Assembly (NCBI GenBank): GCA_965197575.1
Contig: OZ240214.1
Coordinates: forward strand, 1,240,001 to 1,304,000
DNA length: 64,000 nt
Source of the DNA: VXOI01 sp965197575
Lineage (GTDB): Bacteria; Chloroflexota; Dehalococcoidia; Lucifugimonadales; UBA3495
Reading direction: 5' to 3'
The position numbers and the translations under genes were made by a program. Below the pieces are notes generated by a model, which saw only the letters and a list, made by a program, of their open reading frames with translations, was not told the DNA's origin and made no database searches. Positions 1 to 8,039 of the stretch are shown here, in pieces. Within the stretch, counting starts at the first letter, position 1. Every line of letters begins with the position of its first letter.

Positions 1-1622
1 TCGAGTCGGTGGCCGTCTGCCTACTCCATTCCTACGCCAACCCTGACCACGAACAGTACATCGCGCGAGTGTTGCGGGAGCGTGCGCCGGACGTGATTCT
101 CACCCTCTCGTCCGAACTGCTGCCCGAGATGAAGGAGTACGAGCGCACCAGCACCACGGTCATTAACAGCTACGTGCGCCCCGTGGTGGAGCGCTACCTG
201 ACCCTGCTCACCGACGGCCTCACCGAGATGGGCGTCACCGTTCCGCTGACGGTTATGCAGTCCAACGGCGGGTTGGCGACCTCCGGCATCGCCAAAGAAC
301 GGCCCGTCTACTGCATCGAGTCCGGCCCGGCCGCCGGGGTGGTCGGCGCTTTTCATCTGGGGCGGCGGCTGGATATGCCCAACCTGATGACGCTGGACAT
401 GGGCGGCACCACCGCCAAGGCGTCCATCATCGAGAACGGCGAGATGCTGCAAGCGCCGGAATACGAAGTCGGCGGCGGCATCAGCGTGGGCCACCGGCTG
501 CTGCGGGGCAGCGGCCACATCCTGCGCGTGCCCGCCATAGACCTGGCCGAGGTGGGCGCGGGCGGCGGCAGCATCGCCACCGTGGACCGCAGCGGCTCGC
601 TCCGGGTCGGCCCGCAGAGTTCGGGGGCCTTCCCCGGCCCGGCCTGCTACCGGCTGGGCGGACAGGACGCGACGGTGACCGACGCCGACGTGCTGCTGGG
701 ATACCTGAACCCGCAGCACCTGTTGGCGGGCGACTTCCTCATCGACGCCGAACTGGCGCGGCAGGCCATTTCCGATAACGTGGCGCGCCCGCTGAACCTC
801 TCGGACGTGGAGGCGGCCCACGGCATCCACCTGCTGGTCAACTCAAATATGGGGCGGGCGCTGCGAGCGGTTTCCAGCGAGCGGGGCCGCGACCCGCGCC
901 GCTTCGACCTGATTTGCTTCGGCGGCGGCGGCCCGGTCCACGCCGCCGGGCTGGCCGAGATGCTGGACATCTCCCGCGTCGTCGTCCCGCCCTTCCCCGG
1001 CGTGTTCAGCAGCTTCGGCCTGCTGGTGGCCGACGTCGAGCACCACTTCGTCCAAACTCACTTCAAGACCTTCGACGAGATAGACCTGCCTACCCTGGCC
1101 GGACTGGTGGAAAACCTGTGGGAAGAAGGCCGCCGTCAACTGCGGCTGGAGGGCTTCGACGACTCACGACACGAGTTGATAACCCAAGCCGACATGAAGT
1201 ACGAGGGGCAGGTTTCCGACCTGACCGTAGCCGTGCCGCCCGGCCCCGTAACCCAAGCGACGTTGGCTGCCGTGGCCGAAAACTTCGACCGCGAGCACGA
1301 GCAGTCCTTCGGCTACCGCACCGACGCCGGATATCAACTGGTGAACGTGCGTATCATCGCCCGCGGCCTGCCGGAGCAATCGAGAATGCCGGAAAGGTTC
1401 GAGCTGGCCGCCGCTTCCAACGGCGCACCGACCTCGCGCCCGGTCTACTTCGGCCCCAACCGCGGCTGGGCCGACACCCCGGTGGTCAGCCGCCCCAGCC
1501 TCTCCGGCCAGCCCGCCACCGGCCCACTGATTATCGAGGAATACGACTCCACCACCGTAGTCCTTCACGGCTGGAACGCCACGGTGGACGAGGCCAGCAA
1601 CATTATCCTGGAGCGGGGGTAG
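1..1622 (+). CDS. hyuA: hydantoinase/oxoprolinase subunit A family protein (5' truncated by window)
   Basis: The window opens inside this gene and about 540 C-terminal codons are visible, so the start is outside. The protein belongs to the HyuA/acetone-carboxylase-beta group, which performs ATP-dependent hydrolysis of hydantoins or 5-oxoproline or ATP-dependent carboxylation of ketones. The actin-like ATPase core is recognisable: the phosphate loop LDMGGTTAKAS sits about 125 residues after position 9, GAGGGSIA follows, and CFGGGGPVHAAGLAE is typical of the family. The usual HyuB partner is not adjacent; a hyuB-type gene lies 7 kb downstream on the same strand. Substrate cannot be read from sequence. 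Confidence 0.9.
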   Translation, partial: ESVAVCLLHSYANPDHEQYIARVLRERAPDVILTLSSELLPEMKEYERTSTTVINSYVRPVVERYLTLLTDGLTEMGVTVPLTVMQSNGGLATSGIAKERPVYCIESGPAAGVVGAFHLGRRLDMPNLMTLDMGGTTAKASIIENGEMLQAPEYEVGGGISVGHRLLRGSGHILRVPAIDLAEVGAGGGSIATVDRSGSLRVGPQSSGAFPGPACYRLGGQDATVTDADVLLGYLNPQHLLAGDFLIDAELARQAISDNVARPLNLSDVEAAHGIHLLVNSNMGRALRAVSSERGRDPRRFDLICFGGGGPVHAAGLAEMLDISRVVVPPFPGVFSSFGLLVADVEHHFVQTHFKTFDEIDLPTLAGLVENLWEEGRRQLRLEGFDDSRHELITQADMKYEGQVSDLTVAVPPGPVTQATLAAVAENFDREHEQSFGYRTDAGYQLVNVRIIARGLPEQSRMPERFELAAASNGAPTSRPVYFGPNRGWADTPVVSRPSLSGQPATGPLIIEEYDSTTVVLHGWNATVDEASNIILERG

Positions 1623-1633
1623 GCCGCGAGGAC

Positions 1634-2296
1634 CTATTCAAGGACTCGGCTGTACCAAGCCAGGAACGCTTCCGCAGCCTCGACCCACACATCGTCGCGG
1701 GTGCGGCCGCTGGACCGTCGGACGGCGAACCCGTGGTCGGCGCCTTCCAGGAAATGCAGCGAGGCGTTGGTGACTTCGGCGGCGGCTGTTCGCAGTTCGT
1801 CGGGAGCGCCGAAGGTGTCGCGGCTGCCGGAGCAGAAGAAGACTGGGACTTGGATGTTGGGAAAGTGCCCGTCTCGTGGCCGCTCCGGGTTGCCCGGCGG
1901 GTGGAGCGGATAGGCGAACAGGGCCAGCCCGTCCACCACTGCACCTTGGGCCGCGACCAGCGAGGCGTACCGTCCTCCCATGGAGCGGCCACCTGCCACG
2001 ATCCTCGATGCGTCGTCGGGCCTGACCGCCTCGATTACTTGCCTCCAAGCCTCTTCCAACACCCGCGGCGGGTCCGGTGCGCGGCGGCCAGCCTCCATGT
2101 AGGGGAACTGGAAGCGGACGCACGATATGCCCGCCTCGGTCAGCCGCCCTGACAGATAGGCGCCGAACCCGTCGGCAAGGTTCGACCCGGCGCCGGGGGC
2201 GTAGATGAAGCAGTCACCGCTCCCGCTTTCGGGAGCAGTCCGGAGGGCCGAGATGCTTCCCGCGCCGACCGGCACCGTCAATTCTTGGTCAGCCAT
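1634..2296 (-). CDS. alpha/beta hydrolase, KANL3/Tex30-like (dienelactone-hydrolase fold)
   Basis: A 220-residue cytosolic alpha/beta hydrolase. The nucleophile elbow GGRSMGGR places Ser at residue 105. The acid is probably Asp160 in CSGSRDTFG and the base His188 in GADHGF, so a complete Ser-Asp-His triad is visible in the right order. YAPGAGSN near residue 32 is the oxyanion-side loop of the small KANL3/Tex30-like hydrolases. It converges tail to tail with the hydantoinase A gene, 11 bp away. The physiological ester or thioester substrate is unknown. Confidence 0.75.
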   Translation of the reverse strand: MADQELTVPVGAGSISALRTAPESGSGDCFIYAPGAGSNLADGFGAYLSGRLTEAGISCVRFQFPYMEAGRRAPDPPRVLEEAWRQVIEAVRPDDASRIVAGGRSMGGRYASLVAAQGAVVDGLALFAYPLHPPGNPERPRDGHFPNIQVPVFFCSGSRDTFGAPDELRTAAAEVTNASLHFLEGADHGFAVRRSSGRTRDDVWVEAAEAFLAWYSRVLE

Positions 2297-2338
2297 ACCT
2301 CTTTACACACCGCGCCGGGCTGGGTGGTCAGCCCGCAA

Positions 2339-3034
2339 TCATCCAGCCGTCGCCCACTCCACGCCGTTGATGACTATCTGCTGGAACTCCGGGGTCTCAA
2401 AGCTGCGGCCGTCGTGGCCCAAGAGCAGGACGAACACCTTGCCGTCGCCGTAGCTGCGGGTCCAACCCAGGGGGTAGGTGCCGCCGGGCATTAAAGTATC
2501 CTCGCGGTTGGGGCCCCACGGGTAGGTGCCGTCTTCGGCGTCCGCAGTGATGAACACGTCGTTCCCTTCGCCGAAGGTGGTGTTCATGTACAGCTCGTCC
2601 TCGGTGGCGAAGTCGGCTACGCCCCCGGCTCCCTTGTGCCCGGCGTTGCTGACGTTTACCATCATCGTCCCGTAGGGCGGGTGGTAGCTTGTCCCGGTGA
2701 CCCAGCCACCGCCGGTGATCTCCTGGAACTCGGGCCACTCGGTGGGGACGCAGCAGGCTATGTGGATGCAGACAAACCCTTTGCCGGAGCTGATGTAGCC
2801 CTTCAGCCCTTCCTGCTCCTCGCCGTTCAGCGCCCATTCGCCGAAGTCGGACAGGTTCTCCCGCCGGGTGTTGAACACCAGCGCGTCATAGCCGCCCATT
2901 GCCGCCTTGTCGGTCAGCACCGAGGCGTCCTCGGTCACCGACACGTCATGCCCTGCCCCCTTGAGAAATCCCTCCAAGACCGGCGTGGACTCGTGGTACG
3001 GATGCCGCCCGCCTGACATAACTAACAGTTTCAT
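2339..3034 (-). CDS. ThuA-like domain protein
   Basis: A 231-residue protein of the ThuA class, a glutamine-amidotransferase-like fold named after trehalose utilisation. It begins with LLVMSGGRHPYHES, then has a YDALVFNTR strand-turn and FVCIHIACCV at the position of the amidotransferase elbow. Later come YHPPYGTMMVNV and VFVLLLGHDGRSFETPEF, the family's C-terminal GHDxxSF-type region. An AAGGAG ribosome site precedes the ATG. Function is not established; such proteins accompany sugar or secondary-metabolite catabolism in many genomes. Confidence 0.75.
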   Translation of the reverse strand: MKLLVMSGGRHPYHESTPVLEGFLKGAGHDVSVTEDASVLTDKAAMGGYDALVFNTRRENLSDFGEWALNGEEQEGLKGYISSGKGFVCIHIACCVPTEWPEFQEITGGGWVTGTSYHPPYGTMMVNVSNAGHKGAGGVADFATEDELYMNTTFGEGNDVFITADAEDGTYPWGPNREDTLMPGGTYPLGWTRSYGDGKVFVLLLGHDGRSFETPEFQQIVINGVEWATAG

Positions 3035-3080
3035 GGTTCGCTCCTTTTTTTCACCGCAGAGGGCGCGGAGAATGCAGAGT

Positions 3081-3908
3081 TTAGCTGGCGAATTGGTCGA
3101 TCAGGTTTTGGTCGCCCTCGGCTGAGATTTTACCGCTGGCGATGGCCTCGTGCAGGCCGAGACGTCCGTAGGCCAGCAACGCCAGGGTCTCGGCGTCGCA
3201 GGCGAAGGTAGCGGCGGCAGCCTCCGTCCCGGCCGGCCCCATCCGGGTTGCGCCGTCGCCGACGGTGATGTCGTAAGCGCCTGCCAGCGTTCCGGTTACG
3301 TTGAAACGGAACACCGCAGGCCCGGCGATGGACTGCCCCGGACGGTAGAGCCGCCCCACGACGAACCCCGGCAGCAGGTCGAGGACGGCGGGCAGAGCGT
3401 TCGCCGACACGTGGGCCGACGGTTCGATGCGGGAGCGGATGTCCCACTCATGCACCACCAGCTCGGTGATCCGCAGGTCGACGTAGGTCCCGACGGATAT
3501 GACCGCCGCCGGGTGATAGCACGGCTTGTCCCAGTCCTCGGCGTTCAGCCCGGACAGTACCTCGTCGAGCCGCCCGCATTGGGCCGCGAAATGCGGCAGC
3601 AGCTGGCTGCCGAGCTCTTGCCGGGTGGCTACGGCGCGCTGGGCGTTGGCCACCATCCGGGCCGCCAGCGCTTCGGGACCTGACGGCGGAGAGCCTTCCG
3701 GCGGCTCTGCGTCTCCTTCGACGGCGCGGGCAATGTTGGCCGAAAAGAGGTCGATGGCCATGCAGAGGTGCGCCACCACGTCGTGGTTCTCCCAAGCGTC
3801 GCAGGCGCTCTGCGTACTCCACTGCTCGGCGGTCAGCGTCTGGAAGTATTGGCTCAACCGTTCCGACTCCGACTGCACCAAGGCAATCCGGTCTGTCATT
3901 GTGCTCAT
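3081..3908 (-). CDS. DinB/MDMPI-type maleylpyruvate isomerase family protein
   Basis: A 275-residue protein with an N-terminal four-helix DinB/MDMPI domain (metal-binding His region DVVAHL near residue 45, second His in VVHEWDIR near residue 180) and a C-terminal SCP2-like domain. This architecture is that of mycothiol-dependent maleylpyruvate isomerases and related uncharacterised proteins. I chose the ATG at 3908 because GGAG lies just upstream; an in-frame TTG at 3923 overlaps that ribosome site and is unlikely. It follows the epoxide-hydrolase-like gene closely and is probably cotranscribed. Use of mycothiol is not implied, since many homologues occur in organisms lacking it. Confidence 0.7.
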   Translation of the reverse strand: MSTMTDRIALVQSESERLSQYFQTLTAEQWSTQSACDAWENHDVVAHLCMAIDLFSANIARAVEGDAEPPEGSPPSGPEALAARMVANAQRAVATRQELGSQLLPHFAAQCGRLDEVLSGLNAEDWDKPCYHPAAVISVGTYVDLRITELVVHEWDIRSRIEPSAHVSANALPAVLDLLPGFVVGRLYRPGQSIAGPAVFRFNVTGTLAGAYDITVGDGATRMGPAGTEAAAATFACDAETLALLAYGRLGLHEAIASGKISAEGDQNLIDQFAS

Positions 3909-3924
3909 GCCAATCTCCTGCAAG

Positions 3925-4806
3925 TTACTCGGCCAAGAATGCGGCCAGTTCGCGGTTTACGTCGTCCGGGCACTCCCATTGCAGGAAGTGGCCGTAGTCG
4001 CCCAAGTGCTTGGACTTCACGCCGGGAATCACGCCGCGCCAAGCGTCGTCCAACGGCCCAGCGCCCATCTCCTCGGCGGTGCGGACGCGGCGGGAACCGT
4101 AGAGGAACAGGGCGGGGATGGAAAGTTGGCGCCCCTCGTCGGCCCGCCAGTCGGCGGGGTCGAGATAGGCGGCGGCGCGGTAGTAGTTGAACCCCCCGCG
4201 CAGGCCGCCCGGCGCGGAGTAAACGCGGACGTATTCGTCGATAATCTCTTGGGTCACCGGGTACTTGTTGATGGTCCAGTCCCGCAGGATGTGGCGCAGG
4301 TACACTTCCTCGCGGCCTTCCAGCAGCTTCTCCGGCAGGTCGAACTGCTGGTGGAAGTAGGAATGCCAGCGCTCGCGCACCACCGACGGGACCTGCGGGC
4401 CTAGCTGTTCATAGGGCGGCGTCGCGTCGAGGAAGGCAATCTTTCGCACCGCCTCCTCGTGGTCGAGGGCGAAGCGGAAGCCCACGCGCGCGCCGATGTC
4501 GTGGGACACGATAAAAACGCTCTCGTGGCCCAACTGCCGCACCAGTTCGTAAATGTCCGACGCCGAAGTGCGGGTGTCGTAGCCGTAGAAGGGCTTGTCC
4601 GAGTGACCGAAGCCCCGCAGGTCGGGAACGATGACCCGGTAATCCTGGGAAAACGCCGGTATCTGGTGCCGCCAGCCGTACCAGAACTCCGGCCAGCCGT
4701 GCAGGAACACCAGCGGCTCCCCCTCGCCCTCCATGACGTAGTGGATGTTAATCCCGTTGACCCTCGCGGTGTAATGGCTCCATTGTTCAGGACTGAGATC
4801 AGGCAT
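3925..4806 (-). CDS. epoxide hydrolase / haloacetate dehalogenase-like alpha/beta hydrolase
   Basis: A 293-residue alpha/beta hydrolase of the Asp-nucleophile type. HGWPEFWYGWR (residues 36-46) is the HGxP oxyanion motif, PDLRGFGHSDKP follows, and VSHDIGARVGF carries the nucleophile Asp103. A late GDYGHFLQWE supplies the catalytic His. An Asp nucleophile is typical of soluble epoxide hydrolases and haloacetate/haloalkane dehalogenases rather than esterases. The start at 4806 is fixed by an AAGGAGG site six to seven bases upstream; an in-frame ATG at 4827 overlaps that site. Epoxide or halo-acid as substrate cannot be separated by sequence alone. Confidence 0.8.
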   Translation of the reverse strand: MPDLSPEQWSHYTARVNGINIHYVMEGEGEPLVFLHGWPEFWYGWRHQIPAFSQDYRVIVPDLRGFGHSDKPFYGYDTRTSASDIYELVRQLGHESVFIVSHDIGARVGFRFALDHEEAVRKIAFLDATPPYEQLGPQVPSVVRERWHSYFHQQFDLPEKLLEGREEVYLRHILRDWTINKYPVTQEIIDEYVRVYSAPGGLRGGFNYYRAAAYLDPADWRADEGRQLSIPALFLYGSRRVRTAEEMGAGPLDDAWRGVIPGVKSKHLGDYGHFLQWECPDDVNRELAAFLAE

Positions 4807-4882
4807 ATCGTCCTCCTTATAATTCAATATCCAATGCCGCCGGGATTTAATACCGCTGGCTCGATAACCTTACCGTTTGCTA

Positions 4883-4996
4883 GTACTCAGTCATGCCAGA
4901 AATGACAGTTGCTGAGAAGCAAGGTTTAGGAAATTAAGAGTGGAACTGACTGTCACCCGTGAAAATCATCATGCCAATTCAAACGTGACTGAGTAC
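4883..4996. mobile_element. MITE-like element 1 (IS630/Tc1-type tips)
   Basis: A 114-bp non-coding segment bounded by perfect 11-bp inverted ends GTACTCAGTCA (4883-4893) and TGACTGAGTAC (4986-4996). Each end is flanked by TA within a CTAG context (TA at 4881-4882 and 4997-4998), so the visible repeat is 14 bp. TA duplication and GTA tips match IS630-family elements. There is no coding capacity, hence the MITE call. It shares its right TA with the next element. Confidence 0.6.
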
Positions 4997-4998
4997 TA

Positions 4999-5145
4999 GT
5001 ATTACAACGACGCTTCTTCAATTTGGTCAGTTTTGGGCTGGAAATCGCTTCAACGAACCCAAGGCCACAAAACTATCAAGCGTGTGGGCTGATAGCCATA
5101 AATTGGTGCCCATGGTCACTTTTTTGCGAACCGTCGTTGTAATAC
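4999..5145. mobile_element. MITE-like element 2, abutting element 1
   Basis: A 147-bp non-coding segment with perfect inverted ends GTATTACAACGACG (4999-5012) and CGTCGTTGTAATAC (5132-5145), flanked by TA at 4997-4998 and 5146-5147. Including the CTAG context, the repeat is 18 bp. Interior sequence is unlike element 1. The right TA plus the first element base spells the TAG stop codon of the minus-strand ThDP enzyme. Tips resemble those of the IS630 copy at 7381-8587, but the repeats differ further in, so a different transposase may have mobilised it. Confidence 0.65.
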
Positions 5146-6812
5146 TAGTGCGCTATGGGGCTGGTGACCCAGCCGCCGTAGACCGGGTACTGGCAGCAGA
5201 CGAACTCGATGTAGGCCGGCTGGCCGGTATCGTTGGCCGCCTGCGCCCGGCGCAGGGCTGGGATAATCTGGGCCGGGTCGGCCACCCGCTCGGCGTGCAG
5301 GCCCAACTCCGCCGCCACCCGCGACATATCCACCTCCTCCGGCCCCATCACTTGATGGGTGTAGGGGTCGTGGCCATCGCCCCAGAAACCGGGGCCGTAC
5401 CCGGCAAAACCGCCGTTGCTGATGTGCGCCACCGTGATGCCGATTTTCTGTCGCACCGGCACCTCCAGGTTGCCCAGCATATAGCCAACGCCGGCGTCGC
5501 CCGTTACTGCCACGCACTGCCGCTCGGGAAAGGCGAGTTTAGCCGACATGGCCCCGGCCAGGCCGAAGCCCAGCGTGGAAATGTTGCCCCAGCCCAAGAA
5601 TCCCCGGGGAATCAGCGTGTCGTAAACTGTGCTCAACTGGTCCCGAGTGTTGCCCGAGTCGTGGGTGACGAAGGAATTCATGGGGTCCAGCGCCTTCATC
5701 ATATCGCCGAACACCCGGTAGGGGTTGATGGGCGTGTCCTCGGAGACCATCACCTCCCGGTACTGGGCCAGGCCGGCGTCCCGCGCCGTCTTGACGGCGG
5801 CCACCGCGCCATCGGGGGCCTTTCCGTCGCCGCCGGTGCGTTCGGCTACCGCGTCGGCCAAGGCCCGCAGCGTGAGCTTGGCGTCGCCGAGGACGGCGTG
5901 GCTGGTGGGGTAGATGCGGTTGATGTGGAACTCATCTAGATTGCACTGGATGATGGTCTTGTTGGCCGGATCGGGGATGCCGTGGGTGAACCGGCCGGGA
6001 GAAAGGCTGGAGCCGACGGCCAGAATCACGTCGCACTTGTTCAGGAATTCGGCAGGGTGGTCGCCACGGACCCCCACGAACAGCGGGTGGTTCTCCGGGA
6101 ATGCGCCCTTGGCCTTGAGCGTGGTGATGACCGGGGCGTTGACCAGCTCGACCAGGGCCTTGAGTTCAGCCGACGCCCCGGCATAAATGACCCCCTCTCC
6201 GGCGTAGATGAGGGGATTCTCCGCGCCCATAAGCAGGTCCACCGCCGTGTTCACATCGGCCGGGTCGGGCGCGGACTTATAGCCCTTGACCGGAGAGTAG
6301 GGGTCGGCGGTCTCATCAAAAATGGCCGCGGCGTTGGGCACGGCCAGCACCACCGGGCCTGGGCGCCCGCTGCGCAGCATGGTGAAGGCCCGGCGCATAA
6401 ATTCGGGCACTCGCTCGGGGCGGTCGATGTAGCCGAACCACTTGGTAACGGTCTTCAGGCTGGTGGTAACGTCGAATTGGGTGTTTTCGCTGCTGCCGGC
6501 CGGTATGCCGTCGGTGATGCACAGCATCGGCGAGTTATCCTCGAAGGCTTGGGCCAGCCCCGGATAGGAGTATTGCAAGCCCGCGCCGTTCACGCCGCCC
6601 TGTACGGTGCAAACCCCGATGCGCTCACCGGCCGTAACCCGCGAGAAGGCGTCGGCTAAGGCCACGGCATAGCGGTCGTCGCGCATCATAATCATGGGAA
6701 CGCCCTCGCGTCCCAGCGCGTTGTTCACCCGGCACACCGGAAATGTGGAAACCCATTCGACGCCCTCCTGTTTCAGGATGCGGGCGATGGCGGTTGCTAC
6801 GTCAATGCTCAT
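5145..6812 (-). CDS. thiamine-diphosphate-dependent enzyme (acetolactate synthase/decarboxylase superfamily)
   Basis: A 555-residue ThDP enzyme with the usual three domains: N-terminal PYR domain (ADAFSRVTAGERIGVCTVQGG), a central domain near residues 190-320, and the C-terminal PP domain. The ThDP/Mg motif starts at GDAGVGYMLGN and ends at ISNGGFAGYG. Such proteins carry out decarboxylation or carboligation of 2-oxo acids or oxalyl-CoA; the reaction is not determined here. Where most relatives have Arg-His-Glu with the catalytic Glu, this one reads RDDR (residues 44-47), giving Asp at the Glu position. Start ATG at 6812 follows GAGGT. The stop codon coincides with a MITE insertion site. Confidence 0.8.
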   Translation of the reverse strand: MSIDVATAIARILKQEGVEWVSTFPVCRVNNALGREGVPMIMMRDDRYAVALADAFSRVTAGERIGVCTVQGGVNGAGLQYSYPGLAQAFEDNSPMLCITDGIPAGSSENTQFDVTTSLKTVTKWFGYIDRPERVPEFMRRAFTMLRSGRPGPVVLAVPNAAAIFDETADPYSPVKGYKSAPDPADVNTAVDLLMGAENPLIYAGEGVIYAGASAELKALVELVNAPVITTLKAKGAFPENHPLFVGVRGDHPAEFLNKCDVILAVGSSLSPGRFTHGIPDPANKTIIQCNLDEFHINRIYPTSHAVLGDAKLTLRALADAVAERTGGDGKAPDGAVAAVKTARDAGLAQYREVMVSEDTPINPYRVFGDMMKALDPMNSFVTHDSGNTRDQLSTVYDTLIPRGFLGWGNISTLGFGLAGAMSAKLAFPERQCVAVTGDAGVGYMLGNLEVPVRQKIGITVAHISNGGFAGYGPGFWGDGHDPYTHQVMGPEEVDMSRVAAELGLHAERVADPAQIIPALRRAQAANDTGQPAYIEFVCCQYPVYGGWVTSPIAH

Positions 6813-6901
6813 TCGTTACCTCGTATTAGGGTGAAATTATCTCTCTGGTTGCTACGCCAATGCTCATTCGTTACCTCGTGTTAGGGTGGAATTATCGCTC
6901 T
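6792..6901. repeat. 55-bp tandem direct duplication over the ThDP gene start
   Basis: Copy 1 is 6792-6846 and copy 2 is 6847-6901, abutting with no spacer. They differ at four of 55 positions. Copy 1 contains the first seven codons, start codon and ribosome site of the ThDP enzyme. Copy 2 therefore places a second start codon and a second ribosome site upstream of the real ones, creating a short upstream reading frame. Confidence 0.85.
6826..6867 (-). other. upstream mini-ORF (13 codons) made by the tandem duplication
   Basis: The duplicated start codon at 6867 reads MSIGVATREIISP and stops at TAA, 13 bases before the true ATG at 6812. It has a copied GAGGT ribosome site. It could act as a leader peptide affecting translation of the ThDP enzyme or be a neutral by-product of the duplication. 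No expression evidence. Confidence 0.5.
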
Positions 6902-7027
6902 GATTGTACCACTGGGAAGGTGCATCGCATCTTCCCCCTCTCGACCTTCCTCAGGTCGTATTAACAGGGCTGTTCCCTTTGAAATTCTGGAGTGCATATG
7001 CGATAGCTACGGATAATCCTCTTGGGA

Positions 7028-7055
7028 TTGACGGCCACAAATTTTGTGTTATACT
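7028..7055 (+). promoter_or_regulatory. sigma-70-type promoter before AT-rich small gene
   Basis: TTGACG at 7028-7033, 16-bp spacer, TATACT at 7050-7055. About 95 bp downstream is a strong ribosome site (AAAGGAGG) and the ATG at 7150. In the leader, ATCTCT and AGAGAT form a short hairpin just before the ribosome site. The stretch 6902-7149 holds no other gene; its AT content is well above that of the flanks. Confidence 0.5.
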
Positions 7056-7388
7056 AACGTTGGTTAGCTGCGCAGTTAAGAGAGTAAAGATAATATCACA
7101 AAACATAATAGAGATTATCTCTTTTAGAGATATAAAGGAGGAAAGAAAAATGAAAAAGGACGAAATACGTGATGAAAGTCAGTCAAGTGTTGGCTCAATA
7201 AGGATTCGACAGGAAGAAAAGATGAACAGCAAAGGTACAGTTATAAGCCGGACTAAGGAAATTGAAGCAAATTATACAGATAATCAGATTGACAAATACA
7301 AGGTAAGACGAGAGAAAACCTGGGTGAAGCCTCCTCTATCTAGATGGCTGTTAGCATGTCAAAGGAGATTTTCTTTGCTAGTATCGTT

Positions 7389-8039
7389 TCAATTTAATCC
7401 TGATGGATAGATATGTTGGAGTTTACTGCGGGCGTCTTGAGTGGAGAACCGCCAGTCGATGACGGCGCCAGCATCGTTGCGCTCGCGTTCGAGCGCGGCG
7501 ACCTCCTGCCGCAGCAACACTTCACCGCCGACCCGGCGGTTCAGACACTGTCTGCTGAAGACGCTCAACTCGATCTCGGCCATGTTCAGCCAGCTTCCAT
7601 GCACGGGAGTGTGGTGAAACTCCAGGCGCTTAGCTATACGACGCGCTTCGGACGCTCCAAAGGCTTCGTAGAGCGAGCCCAGCTTGTGGGTATTGAGATT
7701 GTCCAACACCAGCCGGACGACCCTGGCGTGGGGGTACGCCTCCTCAACCAGCCACTTCATCTGGTGAGCGAAGTCCACAGCAGTGCGGCGCCCGGTCACT
7801 TCGACGTGTCTCCATCCTCCCTTCGGCTCACAGAACATGAACAGGTTTCGGGTCCCGTTTCGCTGGTACTCGGTGTCATAGCGTTCCACCCGTCCGGGCT
7901 TGGCCTTGATGGGCGGCCTCACGTCCTCGATCAACTGCTTGGAGGTCTCGTCGAAACACACCACGGGACGCTCCGGGTCGTAGTCTTCGTGGTACAGGTC
8001 CAGCACATCCTCCATCCGGGCCACGAACTCCCCGCTCAC
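7389..8039 (-). CDS. IS630-family transposase, C-terminal DDE half
   Basis: A 216-residue DDE catalytic domain: first Asp in VVCFDETSKQL, second Asp in LVLDNLNTHK, Glu in NMAEIELSVF. The order and spacing are those of IS630 enzymes. The annotated GTG start overlaps the upstream half by four bases, but the frame is open upstream to an A7 run and reads KNELKPWKKKEWCIPK, the expected family linker. It is therefore probably made as a fusion by -1 slippage rather than from its own start. The stop lies a few bases inside the left tip. Confidence 0.85.
   Translation of the reverse strand: MSGEFVARMEDVLDLYHEDYDPERPVVCFDETSKQLIEDVRPPIKAKPGRVERYDTEYQRNGTRNLFMFCEPKGGWRHVEVTGRRTAVDFAHQMKWLVEEAYPHARVVRLVLDNLNTHKLGSLYEAFGASEARRIAKRLEFHHTPVHGSWLNMAEIELSVFSRQCLNRRVGGEVLLRQEVAALERERNDAGAVIDWRFSTQDARSKLQHIYPSGLN

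Noticed and set aside
914..2152. 412-codon plus-strand frame spanning the end of hyuA and the alpha/beta hydrolase
   Set aside because: Arg/Pro/Gly-rich out-of-frame shadow overlapping two genes with clear motifs.
4807..5144. Possible short genes or riboswitch between the hydrolase and ThDP genes
   Set aside because: The stretch is explained by two inverted-repeat elements; no ORF with a ribosome site or known RNA motif is seen.
6904..7149. N-terminal part of the 168-codon frame before the AT-rich gene
   Set aside because: The strong ribosome site and promoter place the start at 7150; the upstream part overlaps the promoter itself.
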